Origin: Prosthecobacter debontii
GTDB lineage: Bacteria > Verrucomicrobiota > Verrucomicrobiia > Verrucomicrobiales > Verrucomicrobiaceae
Assembly: GCF_900167535.1 (NCBI RefSeq)
Contig: NZ_FUYE01000004.1
Coordinates: forward strand, 350,709-414,708
Direction of reading: 5' to 3'
Length of the DNA stretch: 64,000 nt
Shown: one piece after another, positions 36,250-44,552 of the stretch
Layout of the letters: each line of letters begins with the position of its first letter
Position numbering within the stretch: position 1 is the stretch's first letter
Notes under the pieces: generated by a model
What the model was told of the DNA's origin: nothing
Database searches by the model: none
The model's input: only the letters and a program-made list of their open reading frames with translations
Program-made: the position numbers and the translations under genes

Positions 36250-36521
36250 TTTCCCTCCGCTATCTCCTTGAGCATCGCGTTGTCCAAAGCCTGCTCGGCC
36301 ACCAGCTTTTTAAGCCGGGCATTTTCCTTTTCCAGTTCCTTGAGCCGTTTGACGGTGCTCTTCTCCGCTCCTCCATGCTGCTCTTTCCAGCGATGATAGG
36401 TCGGCACGCTGACGCCGATCTGCAGAGCAGCCTCTTCAGCGGTTTTGCCTCCGGCGATGAGGCCCGCGGCCTCACGCAGCTTCTTGATGATTTCTTCAGG
36501 GGTATGTCTTTTGCGTTTCAT
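36243..36521 (-). CDS. IS3-family transposase OrfA
   Basis: 92 residues: an N-terminal HTH ('HTPEEIIKKLREA', 'TAEEAALQIGVSVPTYHRW') followed by a leucine-zipper-like coiled coil ('KRLKELEKENARLKKL'). OrfA binds the IS ends; in intact elements it is joined to OrfB by -1 frameshifting over the overlap, here a GGGAAAATGG stretch at 36243-36255. OrfA itself looks intact. Confidence 0.9.
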   Translation of the reverse strand: MKRKRHTPEEIIKKLREAAGLIAGGKTAEEAALQIGVSVPTYHRWKEQHGGAEKSTVKRLKELEKENARLKKLVAEQALDNAMLKEIAEGKW

Positions 36522-36561
36522 GTTGTCTGTCGATGTTTACCACATCTCAGACTCTCATTAA

Positions 36562-36735
36562 ACACGGCTCAGTTTTCGGGGAGAATTCCAACATCCTCTG
36601 GTGTGTTATCTCGCTGCCACAGGACGTGTATCGCGGCAGATCGTTGAAAAGCGTCTCGGTGCGATTGCCAAAGCCGAACGTCTCATCATCAGCTCCAGCC
36701 AAGCTCTCTATCAAGCCTTTGATTCGGTTGGATAG
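36562..36735 (+). pseudogene. Unidentified C-terminal gene fragment right of the IS
   Basis: In one plus frame the 58 codons up to TAG at 36733 have good codon character and read 'VCYLAATGRVSRQIVEKRLG' then 'AIAKAERLIISSSQALYQAF'. This looks like the helical end of a real protein. It is in a different frame from the fragment left of the IS, so a frameshift or deletion predates the insertion. I do not recognise the family. Confidence 0.35.
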
Positions 36736-36830
36736 CTTTCGTGATGCAATCCCGTGAATATTCGGTTTAAACAAGCTTTCCATGACCATCCCCACCTTTG
36801 ACCCATTGCTTTGAGAAGTCGGACGAGACA

Positions 36831-36876
36831 CATTCATTCTGCGCCGGTGGCTACGGAGAACGGGGCTCGTCCTTCC
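36831..36876 (+). repeat. ~46-bp interspersed repeat, copy A
   Basis: The stretch containing 'GGCTACGGAGAACGGGGCTC' matches 38808-38854 ('GGCTGCGGAGAATGGGGCTT') in the same orientation at roughly four of five positions by eye. Both copies are intergenic and flank the SDR/LysR gene pair. Confidence 0.5.
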
Positions 36877-36916
36877 CTGAACGTGGATTGGAGCCATCTG
36901 GAGATCGGCTGCATGA

Positions 36917-37708
36917 TTATTTGATCTGCTCTAACCAGGTTTTAAAATCCGTTGCCCCGAGTTTAGCTTCACCGAGAGGCACGAGGCTTTGGTCATCGAT
37001 GGGGGTGCCGAAGTAACCTGCGGCGGGGTCTGCCATGACGCGGCGGGGGTCCCCCTGAGCTTCGAGGTAGGTAGTCACGAAGTCGGTCATGGGCTGGGCC
37101 TGGGGACCGGCGATGTCGTAGAGGCCGTTGTAGGCGGCGGCGAGGGCGGCTTCGGTCACGGCTTGAGCGACGTCGTGGGCGGCGATGGGTTGGAATCGAG
37201 CGGGGGTCAGGCGTACGGTGTCATTCACGGTGGAGGCATGGGCAATGCTGCCGATGAACTCAAAGAACTGGGTGGCGCGGACGAGGGTGTAGGGGAGGCC
37301 GGAGGCGCGGATGAGGTTTTCCTGCACGAGCTTGGCGCGGAAGTATCCGGCGGCCTGGAGGCGATCTGTGCCGACCACCGAGAGGGCGATGAAGTGCTGC
37401 ACGCCTGCGGCAGCGCTGGCGGCCAGGAGGTGGGTGGTGGAGGCTTGGAAAAAGTCCATGACGGCGCGATCTTCAAAGGAGGGGGAATTGGACACATCCA
37501 CCACGGTGTGGGCACCGCGAAGGGCTTCGGCTAAACCTTCGCCAGTGACGGCATTGACGCCCTGAGAGGGGGAGGCGGCGAGGACCTGGTGACCTTGCTG
37601 ACGCAGGGATTGCACGACTTGTTTGCCAATGAGGCCGGTGCCGCCGATGACGACGATTTTGCCGGGCTGGGTGGCGGTGGTGGTGGAGGAGGGGGATGTG
37701 GTTTGCAT
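36917..37708 (-). CDS. NAD(P)-binding (NmrA-like) SDR protein
   Basis: 263 residues with an N-terminal Rossmann motif 'KIVVIGGTGLIGKQVVQ' (~17-33), preceded by a Ser/Thr-rich 15-residue leader. The rest fits the atypical SDR/NmrA group ('VVDVSNSPSF', 'HFIALSVVGTDRL', 'PYTLVRATQFFEF'), which act as quinone or NADP(H)-dependent reductases or redox sensors. The active-site Tyr-x3-Lys of classical SDRs is not evident. It is divergent from the LysR gene 73 bases away, a typical regulator-target layout. Confidence 0.88.
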   Translation of the reverse strand: MQTTSPSSTTTATQPGKIVVIGGTGLIGKQVVQSLRQQGHQVLAASPSQGVNAVTGEGLAEALRGAHTVVDVSNSPSFEDRAVMDFFQASTTHLLAASAAAGVQHFIALSVVGTDRLQAAGYFRAKLVQENLIRASGLPYTLVRATQFFEFIGSIAHASTVNDTVRLTPARFQPIAAHDVAQAVTEAALAAAYNGLYDIAGPQAQPMTDFVTTYLEAQGDPRRVMADPAAGYFGTPIDDQSLVPLGEAKLGATDFKTWLEQIK

Positions 37709-37781
37709 GGCAGGAGGATCTTTCTCCAGCCGGAGAAAATCGGTAGCCGTGTCGGGTCAATATCAGCTATAACCAAACTGC

Positions 37782-38717
37782 ATGACCGCTTTTGAAGATC
37801 TGAATCTCCTGCGTGCCTTCATCGCCATCGTGGACTGTGGCAGCATCTCGGCGGGAGCGCGCAGTCTGGGGCTGTCTCAGCCGGCTTTAAGCCGTCAACT
37901 GCGCACGCTGGAGGAGCGCAGTGGCATGGCCCTGCTGCGGCGTGATACGCATCAAATGAGCCTGACCGAAGGCGGCATACGCCTGCTGGAGGATGCTCGG
38001 GTGCTGCTGACTCAGGCGGTGGCGGCGGACCTGCGCTTGCGAGAGCAACACACCACGCTGACCGGGCATCTGCGCTTGTTTGCTACGGTGGATTGCGGGC
38101 AGTTCGGAGTGACACGGCTGATCAGTCACTTTTTGCATGATCACCCACAGATGACGGCGTCTTTATCTCTGAGCAATCGCCCCCTGCACATGATCCAGGA
38201 AGGTGCGGATGTGGGGGTGCTGCCAGGGCGCATCACGGATGAAAGCGTAGTAGCTCGCAAGGCCGGGTCCATCGCGCTGCAACTGGTGGCCGCTCCGGCG
38301 CTGGTGAAAAAACGACCAGCCCTGAAGACCCCTGCCGATCTCGCCGCCTGGCCCTGGCTGGCGCTGGCGGGGTCGCAATTTTGGGGCGTGCGTGAGCTGA
38401 CTCTCCAGGGGCCGAAGGGCAACTCTCACACGCACAGTTTTACCCCGGTCTTCACCTCGGAGGGCGTGACGAGCCTGCGCGAGGCCGCCCGCTGTGCTTT
38501 GGGTCTCACTTTGCTCCCCACCTGGTTGATCGAGGACGATCTGCGTGCGGGCACGCTGGTGCGGGTCCTTCCTCAGTGGAAGGTGGCGGATCTCCCTGTG
38601 CATGTCATCTACGCCGGGCATCGTCTGCTGCCGCTGCGGGTGAGCGCGTTCATTGATTATGCCGTGAAGCACCTGTCTCGGGTCGGGGACTGTGGTTGGG
38701 GGATCGGGCGGGAGTGA
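37782..38717 (+). CDS. LysR-family transcriptional regulator
   Basis: 311 residues: N-terminal winged HTH ('LLRAFIAIVDCGSISAGA', 'LGLSQPALSRQLRTLEE') and a C-terminal periplasmic-binding-like effector domain. LysR proteins usually control the divergent neighbour and themselves from the shared intergenic region, so the NmrA-like gene is the likely target. The effector is unknown. The last residues (~300-311) may be read-through beyond the normal family end. Confidence 0.92.
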   Translation: MTAFEDLNLLRAFIAIVDCGSISAGARSLGLSQPALSRQLRTLEERSGMALLRRDTHQMSLTEGGIRLLEDARVLLTQAVAADLRLREQHTTLTGHLRLFATVDCGQFGVTRLISHFLHDHPQMTASLSLSNRPLHMIQEGADVGVLPGRITDESVVARKAGSIALQLVAAPALVKKRPALKTPADLAAWPWLALAGSQFWGVRELTLQGPKGNSHTHSFTPVFTSEGVTSLREAARCALGLTLLPTWLIEDDLRAGTLVRVLPQWKVADLPVHVIYAGHRLLPLRVSAFIDYAVKHLSRVGDCGWGIGRE

Positions 38718-39208
38718 TGTTCTGGGCCAATCTTATCGGAAGGGCAAGGGGGGCGAAGCCGTGGACCTGAGTCGAACACAGCACAGAAGCCCAAGTCGGA
38801 TGAGGCTCACTCATCCTTCGCCGTTGGCTGCGGAGAATGGGGCTTGTTCCTACCAAGGAGGAGGGTTTGATGGATGAAAAGAGTGTAAGATGTGGATCAT
38901 CAATGGATTGATGCGCCAATGAGGCGGGCGGGGCAGGTGACCAAGAGCATGGGGTCACCTGCGGAAGACTATCCATCAGCTGATGACTGGGGTTTGTCGG
39001 CTGAATGGAGAGAGAAGTCGGTTGAAGAGGAGGGAATGTCTGTGGACCGGGGGGTAGAGATGCTCCTGTGGGAGGCATGTCAGCACGCATGGGGGACAGG
39101 TAGGCGTGGGGGCGGCCTGCCCGAGGACGGAAGTGAAGGGTGGTGGAAAACGGAGAAATCTCATGTCGCAATTTCTGAGAGCTGCGCCAGAATGACGACC
39201 CCTTTCCC
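38718..39208. other. 491-bp intergenic region before thrS
   Basis: No convincing gene. It contains the second copy of a ~46-bp interspersed repeat (38808-38854) and G-rich sequence with short repeats such as GATGGATGA-like motifs. The thrS promoter should lie in the right part. I see no T-box, which would be marked by a TGGN motif with a terminator directly before thrS. Confidence 0.5.
38808..38854 (+). repeat. ~46-bp interspersed repeat, copy B
   Basis: Diverged copy of 36831-36876, same orientation, as described there. The two copies bracket the SDR-LysR pair. Confidence 0.5.
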
Positions 39209-41167
39209 ATGTCAACCGAACGCAAGACCCTAGAAGAACGCGCCCAGATGTCCGACATCGAGCGCCTGCGCCACTCCTGTGCTCACGTGATGGCCACAGC
39301 GATCCTGCGCCTCTGGCCCGATGCGCAGTTCGCCTACGGACCGCCGATCGAGAATGGCTTTTATTATGACTTCAAGATGGAGCACCGGATCACCCCCGAT
39401 GATTTCGAGAAGATCGAGGCGGAGATGAAAAAGATCTCCAAGGAGAATCAGAAATTTGAATGGAAGGGGGTTTCCCGTGAAGAAGCGAAGGCTCTGGCGG
39501 AGAGCGGTCGTCTCGGGGGTCTCACGGAGCGTCCTGGCAATCCCAGTATCTTCAAGCTGGATCTCATCGACAAAATCCCCGAAGGCGAACAGATCTCCTG
39601 CTTCCAGAACGGTGACTTCATTGACCTCTGCGCAGGTCCTCACGTCGGTTACAGCGGCAAGTGCAAGTATGTGAAACTGACCTCGGTTTCCTCGTCTTTC
39701 TACATGGGCGATGAGTCGAAGGGGCAGCTGCAACGCCTCTATGGCACCGCTTTCCCGAGCAAGGAGGAACTGGACGCTTACTTTGTGCGTCTGGAGGAAG
39801 CGAAGAAGCGCGACCACCGCCGCCTGGGCAAGGAACTGAAGCTTTTCCACATCGATGAAGATGTGGGCCAGGGCCTGATTCTGTGGACACCGAATGGTGC
39901 GGTGCTGCGCCAGGAGCTGCAAAATTTCATCGGCGAGGAACTGCGCAAGCAGGGCTACAGCCAGGTCTTCACGCCGCACATTGGCAAGCTGGCGCTGTAT
40001 AAAACCAGCGGTCACTTCCCCTATTATAAAGAGGCTCAGTTCCCGGCCATCATCGAGCAAGATCAGCTTGAGAAGATCGCACATGAGGGCTGCTCCTGCG
40101 CGGAGATGACCTCCCGCCTGGATGCAGTGTCGGCCCAATTTGCCCATCAGATCAATGAGCGCACGGGGCGTGAAGTGATCGGCCAAGATCGGGTGATGGA
40201 TGCGGAGAAGCTGCTGGACGGCTTCCTGCTGAAGCCGATGAACTGCCCGCACCACATCAAAATCTTTGCCAGCCAGCCGCGCAGTTATCGGGATCTGCCC
40301 GTGCGCTTGGCCGAGTTCGGCACGGTGTATCGCTGGGAGCAGAGTGGTGAGCTGAATGGAATGACCCGCGTGCGTGGTTTTACCCAGGATGACGCGCACC
40401 TTTTCTGCACGGAAGATCAGGTGGCGGCCGAGGTGCTGGGCTGTCTGTCGCTGGTGAAGATCGTGCTCAATACACTGGGCATGACGGACTACCGCGTGCG
40501 TGTGGGTCTGCGTGATCCTGACAGCGGCAAATACACGGGTAACCCTGAGCAGTGGGATCGTGCAGAAACGGCCTGCCGTGAGGCGGCGAAGACGCTGGGG
40601 GTGCCCTTCACGGAAGAGCCCGGTGAAGCCGCCTTCTACGGACCGAAGATTGACTTCGTGGTGAAGGACGTGATCGGTCGTGAATGGCAGCTCGGCACCG
40701 TGCAGGTGGACTACCAGTTGCCGATCCGCTTTGACCTGAGCTACATCGGCCCTGATAACAAGCCGCACCGTCCGGTGATGATTCACCGTGCGCCGTTTGG
40801 CAGCATGGAGCGCTTCACGGGCGTGTTGATCGAGCACTTTGCCGGTCACTTCCCAGCCTGGCTGGCTCCTGAACAGGTGCGCGTGCTGACCATCAGCGAG
40901 AAGGTGGATGCCTTTGCGGCGGAAGTCTTTGCCAAGCTGAAGGACGCGGGCCTGCGGGTGACGCTGAACAATGACGCGGATAAGATCGGTGCGAAGATCC
41001 GTAACGCGCAGCTGGATAAGGTGCCTTACATGCTGGTGCTGGGTGAGAAAGAAGCCGCGGCCGCCAGCGTGGCCGTGCGCCACAGCAAGCGTGGTGACCT
41101 GGGCGTGAAGTCCGTGGATGACTTCCTGGCTGAGATCACGGCTGAAGTGAAAGAGCGGAAGCTGTAA
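39209..41167 (+). CDS. thrS: Threonyl-tRNA synthetase (no TGS domain)
   Basis: 652 residues. It charges tRNA-Thr. The editing domain (~20-230; 'RLRHSCAHVMATAIL', 'CAGPHV'), class II catalytic core ('LLKPMNCPHHIKIFAS', 'TVYRWEQSGELNGMTRVRGF', 'IHRAPFGSMERF') and C-terminal anticodon-binding domain ('VRVLTISEKVDAFA') are all present. The ~60-residue N-terminal TGS domain of most bacterial enzymes is missing; the protein starts almost at the editing domain. About 50 extra residues are inserted between 'YYKEAQF' (~272) and the 'LLKPMNC' motif (~340), with Cys-rich 'GCSCAEM'. Total length therefore looks normal although the layout is not. Confidence 0.95.
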   Translation: MSTERKTLEERAQMSDIERLRHSCAHVMATAILRLWPDAQFAYGPPIENGFYYDFKMEHRITPDDFEKIEAEMKKISKENQKFEWKGVSREEAKALAESGRLGGLTERPGNPSIFKLDLIDKIPEGEQISCFQNGDFIDLCAGPHVGYSGKCKYVKLTSVSSSFYMGDESKGQLQRLYGTAFPSKEELDAYFVRLEEAKKRDHRRLGKELKLFHIDEDVGQGLILWTPNGAVLRQELQNFIGEELRKQGYSQVFTPHIGKLALYKTSGHFPYYKEAQFPAIIEQDQLEKIAHEGCSCAEMTSRLDAVSAQFAHQINERTGREVIGQDRVMDAEKLLDGFLLKPMNCPHHIKIFASQPRSYRDLPVRLAEFGTVYRWEQSGELNGMTRVRGFTQDDAHLFCTEDQVAAEVLGCLSLVKIVLNTLGMTDYRVRVGLRDPDSGKYTGNPEQWDRAETACREAAKTLGVPFTEEPGEAAFYGPKIDFVVKDVIGREWQLGTVQVDYQLPIRFDLSYIGPDNKPHRPVMIHRAPFGSMERFTGVLIEHFAGHFPAWLAPEQVRVLTISEKVDAFAAEVFAKLKDAGLRVTLNNDADKIGAKIRNAQLDKVPYMLVLGEKEAAAASVAVRHSKRGDLGVKSVDDFLAEITAEVKERKL

Positions 41168-41186
41168 GTCTTTGTCTCGAATGTGG

Positions 41187-41227
41187 ACTCCTGGTTAGGC
41201 CCTGCGGTTTAACCAGGAGTTTGTTTT
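41187..41227 (+). terminator. Intrinsic terminator after thrS
   Basis: Perfect 11-bp stem (ACTCCTGGTTA 41187-41197, TAACCAGGAGT 41210-41220), 12-base loop, then TTGTTTT. It lies 20 bases after the thrS stop and just before the phosphatase gene, so that gene probably has its own promoter or relies on read-through. Confidence 0.88.
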
Positions 41228-41241
41228 CAATCTTATCCGCC

Positions 41242-41736
41242 ATGGCCTCGCCCACCTTTAAGCTCCTCTTTGTCTGTCTCGGTAACATCTGTCGTTCGCC
41301 AGCGGCGGAGGGGGTGATGAAGCAGGTGGTGAAGGACGCGGGGCTAGCCGATGCGGTCTTCATTGATTCCGCCGGCACAGCGGGCTGGCATACCGGAAAG
41401 CGGGCCGACCAGCGCATGCGTGCGGCTGCGGCGAATCGGGGTCTGGAGCTGACGAGCTTAGCTCGACAGGTGCAGGATCGTGATTTGGCTGACTTTGATC
41501 TGGTCCTGGTGATGGATCGCAGCAATCAGGCGGATATCCGTGCCTTTGATCGTCAGGGGCGTTATCAGGATAAGGTCCGGCTTTTTTGTGACTTCTGCAC
41601 GGAGCATGAGGAGACGGAGGTGCCTGATCCCTACTACGGCGGTGCTGAGGGTTTTGAAAAGGTGCTCGACCTGCTTGAGGATGGCTGTGCCGGGGTGCTG
41701 CAGCGGGTGCAGCAAAGACTGGCCTCTTCCCATTGA
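41242..41736 (+). CDS. Low-molecular-weight protein tyrosine phosphatase
   Basis: 164 residues, the usual length of the family. The catalytic P-loop 'VCLGNICRSP' (Cys12, Arg18) is near the N-terminus and the general-acid motif 'DPYYGG' is near residue 129. Members dephosphorylate protein tyrosines, including bacterial tyrosine kinases of exopolysaccharide systems, or arsenate in relatives. No kinase is nearby. The ATG at 41242 gives the typical N-terminus; a TTG at 41221 is discarded because it overlaps the terminator. Confidence 0.93.
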   Translation: MASPTFKLLFVCLGNICRSPAAEGVMKQVVKDAGLADAVFIDSAGTAGWHTGKRADQRMRAAAANRGLELTSLARQVQDRDLADFDLVLVMDRSNQADIRAFDRQGRYQDKVRLFCDFCTEHEETEVPDPYYGGAEGFEKVLDLLEDGCAGVLQRVQQRLASSH

Positions 41737-41782
41737 TTTTTACTCGCCAGCCAGGGCTACGGTGAATTAAACCGTGTGTGTC

Positions 41783-42823
41783 ATGAATGCCCGTATTCTT
41801 CTCGTCCTCACCTCCTGCGCTTTGAGTCTGGCCACCGGCTGGGTTCTGTCTCGTGGCAAGGCGGGCGACACCGGGCCTCGGAGTTCCTTGGTCATCGGCC
41901 TGAGCATGGACACGCTCAAGGAGGAGCGTTGGATCGGAGACCGGGACCTGTTTGTGGCGAAGGCCAAAGAACTCGGTGCCGAGGTGATGGTGGAGTCTGC
42001 GAACAGTGACGACACACGCCAACTCCGTGATGTGGAGAGCCTCATCACACGGGGAGTGGATGCCTTGGTGATCATCCCTCACAACGGTGCCGCCATGGCG
42101 CGTGCGGTGGAGATGGCTCACGCGGAGGGCATTCCCGTGCTGTCGTATGATCGCCTGATCACGGGTGCGGATACGGATCTCTACATCACCTTTGACAATG
42201 TGAAGGTGGGAGAACTGCAGGCTCAATTCATTGCGGATCGTCTGCCTGCCAGTGGCAAACTGCGTCTGATCCGCATCTATGGGGCGAAGACCGACAACAA
42301 TGCGGTGCTTTTCAAACAGGGACAGGATAACATCCTCAAGCCGCTGATCGAGGCAGGACGCATCGAAGTCGTGTTTGAAGATTGGGCGGAGGATTGGAAA
42401 CCCGAAAACGCCAAGAAGATCACCAATGCAGCAATCACGAAAGCCGGGCAGGGGATTGACGCGATCTTGGCAAGCAACGACGGCACGGCCGGAGGTGCGA
42501 TTCAGGCCCTGATTGAGGAAGGCTTGGCTGGCAAGGTTATCGTCACCGGGCAAGATGCGGACTTGGCTGGCTGTCAGCGCATCGTGGCAGGAACTCAGAC
42601 GATGACCGTTTACAAGCCGCTCAAACAGCTTGCGACTCAAGCGGCAGCCTTGGCCGTTAAGTTAGCGTCAGGTCGTCCGATCATTGCCCAAGAAGCCAGT
42701 GACAACGGCAAGATCCAAGTGCCCTCGGTCTTTCTCCCCATCATTGCGGTGACTCAGGACAATCTCCGCGAGACGGTGATCCAGGATGGATTCCGTGCGG
42801 AGAAAGATGTGTATGTGAAGTGA
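41783..42823 (+). CDS. Periplasmic sugar-binding protein, XylF-like
   Basis: 346 residues. A signal/anchor sequence ('ILLVLTSCALSLATGWVL') precedes a type I periplasmic-binding fold: 'VIGLSMDTLKEERW', 'DALVIIPHNGAAMARAVEMA', 'GIPVLSYDRLI', 'ILASNDGTAGGAIQALIEEG' and 'VTGQDADLAGCQRIVAGTQ', all close to the D-xylose-binding protein XylF. The matching ATPase (XylG) and permease (XylH) are not beside it, so it may be an orphan receptor or a sensor. Confidence 0.88.
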   Translation: MNARILLVLTSCALSLATGWVLSRGKAGDTGPRSSLVIGLSMDTLKEERWIGDRDLFVAKAKELGAEVMVESANSDDTRQLRDVESLITRGVDALVIIPHNGAAMARAVEMAHAEGIPVLSYDRLITGADTDLYITFDNVKVGELQAQFIADRLPASGKLRLIRIYGAKTDNNAVLFKQGQDNILKPLIEAGRIEVVFEDWAEDWKPENAKKITNAAITKAGQGIDAILASNDGTAGGAIQALIEEGLAGKVIVTGQDADLAGCQRIVAGTQTMTVYKPLKQLATQAAALAVKLASGRPIIAQEASDNGKIQVPSVFLPIIAVTQDNLRETVIQDGFRAEKDVYVK

Positions 42824-42859
42824 GGGAATGCGGCTTCCTCGCAATGCCTCGACGGACCT

Positions 42860-43669
42860 CTATGTACGTGGCCTGGCCGTCATGTAGAAACCTGTGAATT
42901 GATAACGATGAATGAATTCTTCCCGTGAGAGGAGTTCACTGCCACGCAATGGGTCTCCAACGTGGAATTGATCGCCTTGCCTAGAAAGCACGGCGATGAA
43001 ATGACCGGTCTGACCAAAACGAACTCCGACAATGGCTGGAAGCAGAGAGGGATTTTCCTGTTCTTGAAGGAAGTCGGGTAAACCTTCACGGGTATTCATG
43101 TGCGTGGTTAGGCCACGTTTGTTTAAAGATCGAGCCAAATACCAAATCTCGGTGCCACCCTGATAGGAGTGGGCTTCTTTTGCCAGGGTTTCTTCACGGA
43201 CCGTTATGCCGTGATGTTGTAGGAGACTGGCGGCCGCCGCGGCCCCGCAGGTGGAGTAGGTGCTCTGCCGGCAGACGGCTCCGTCCCAGAGATCTTTGAA
43301 GGCTCCGTCATGAAAGGGAGCTAAAAAGGGTTTGATGAAAGGCGCTGTGCTCAACAGCACTGTGAGTAGCAAAGCAAGCATACGGATGACCGAATGCTTG
43401 AAGGTGGCTAAGAGGCCGAGAGCTCCTCCTGTGACGACTAACCAAAGTTCGGTCAAGGGCCACGAGCGAAACTCATAATACCAGCCGGGCACATGGATCC
43501 AATGGGTGTAATAAAGGGTGAAGCTCATGCCCGGGAGCATGAGTAGGAGCATTAGCCATACCCAGCGTTTGCGAGTCTCTAAGGGCCGCCTCCACGCAGT
43601 CAGGTAGGTGAGGAAAAAGGCAACCATTGCGCCGAGGCCACAGAAGATGCCGAACCAATTGGGATTCAT
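42860..43669 (-). CDS. Membrane protein with C39-like peptidase domain
   Basis: 269 residues from the ATG at 43669. About four hydrophobic helices fill the N-terminal half. The C-terminal half reads as a peptidase C39-type domain: 'CRQSTYSTCGAAAAASLL' (catalytic Cys141, Gln135 for the oxyanion hole), 'TGHFIAVLSR' (His223) and 'HVGDPLRG' (Asp239). C39 domains usually sit on ABC bacteriocin exporters and cut leader peptides after a double glycine; here the domain stands with its own membrane part and no transporter or precursor gene is nearby. Function beyond proteolysis is unknown. Confidence 0.8.
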   Translation of the reverse strand: MNPNWFGIFCGLGAMVAFFLTYLTAWRRPLETRKRWVWLMLLLMLPGMSFTLYYTHWIHVPGWYYEFRSWPLTELWLVVTGGALGLLATFKHSVIRMLALLLTVLLSTAPFIKPFLAPFHDGAFKDLWDGAVCRQSTYSTCGAAAAASLLQHHGITVREETLAKEAHSYQGGTEIWYLARSLNKRGLTTHMNTREGLPDFLQEQENPSLLPAIVGVRFGQTGHFIAVLSRQGDQFHVGDPLRGSELLSREEFIHRYQFTGFYMTARPRT

Positions 43670-43877
43670 GGGAAAGGAAGGTGAAAAGTCCAATGTTTTG
43701 CCTGCCCACGATGCTGGAAGCGTTCCCGTAAAACAAGACAACTTTCAGATCGAACACGAGTGGCTGGCGATGTTCGTGGTTATCTTTTTCGTTATCTTTT
43801 TAGTGATAAATTGCAGATGAGTAGCTAGCAGGGGGGATGCTTGACGGCGTCAAATTCGCCGGTCAATAGTCAGCTAG

Positions 43878-44552
43878 ATGAAAAAAGCCAACCCGCTAGA
43901 GAGTCAGCATGTGCCAGGTCGGCGGCACAACGGACAGATTCGAACCATTCTGATCGAGGACAGCACTGCGATGCGAGTGATGCTCGCTGCTGCAGTGCAA
44001 GAGTCGCCGGCGCTAGACTTGTTGGATCAGTTTGGCAGTGCGGAAGATGCTCTGGCCAATGTTGCCAGGCTCATGCCAGATGTGGCCGTGGTGGATATTC
44101 TCCTGCCGGGCATGGATGGGATCAGTTGTATTTCCGCACTGAAAAAGGAGGTTCCCGGCTGCCAGATTCTCATGCTGACGGCTTTCGAAGATTCTGAAAA
44201 GGTGTTCAGCGCCTTGAAAGCTGGTGCGAGCGGATATTTGATCAAGAGTTCCAACCCGAACGACCTTGTGCAGAGCATTCAAGATGTCTGGGCGGGCGGA
44301 GCCCCCATGAGCGCCTCAGTCGCGCGGAGGGTCGTCGAATCCTTTCATGAGTCTGCTCAAAGTCCCCGCCTCTATCCACTGACTGCTCGCGAGGAAGAGA
44401 TCTTGGGGTTTTTAGCACAGGGATATTTGACCAAAGAGATCGCTGGGCGAGTGGGGGTCAGCTATGCCACCGTTCGCTTCCACCTGCGGAATATCTACAC
44501 CAAGCTGCATGTGAATAGCCGCACACAAGCGGTCCTAAAGTATATGTCTTGA
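43878..44552 (+). CDS. NarL/LuxR-family response regulator
   Basis: 224 residues: receiver domain (~20-140) with acidic pocket Glu-Asp at 27-28, phospho-acceptor Asp73 ('VAVVDILLPGMDG') and Lys123 ('GYLIKSS'), followed by a LuxR-type HTH (~165-220, 'LTAREEEILGFLAQGYLTKE', 'VRFHLRNIYTKLHVNSRTQA'). It would bind DNA when phosphorylated. No histidine kinase is adjacent, so the partner is unlinked. Confidence 0.93.
   Translation: MKKANPLESQHVPGRRHNGQIRTILIEDSTAMRVMLAAAVQESPALDLLDQFGSAEDALANVARLMPDVAVVDILLPGMDGISCISALKKEVPGCQILMLTAFEDSEKVFSALKAGASGYLIKSSNPNDLVQSIQDVWAGGAPMSASVARRVVESFHESAQSPRLYPLTAREEEILGFLAQGYLTKEIAGRVGVSYATVRFHLRNIYTKLHVNSRTQAVLKYMS

Larger units (their letters stand above)
35485..36557 (-). 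mobile_element. IS3-family insertion sequence, internally deleted
   Basis: 1073 bp bounded by 12-bp perfect inverted repeats (TGAGAGTCTGAG at 35485-35496, CTCAGACTCTCA at 36546-36557) and flanked by a 3-bp target duplication TTA (35482-35484, 36558-36560). It encodes OrfA and a damaged OrfB on the minus strand. Its length is below the 1.2-1.5 kb usual for the family, which fits an internal deletion in OrfB. It cannot move without help from an intact relative. Confidence 0.9.

Noticed and set aside
38650..39258. 202-codon minus-strand open frame between LysR and thrS
   Set aside because: Pro/Ser-rich translation of repeat-containing intergenic DNA; overlaps both flanking genes and resembles no protein.
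39230..41083. 617-codon minus-strand open frame
   Set aside because: Exact antisense of thrS, which is unmistakable.
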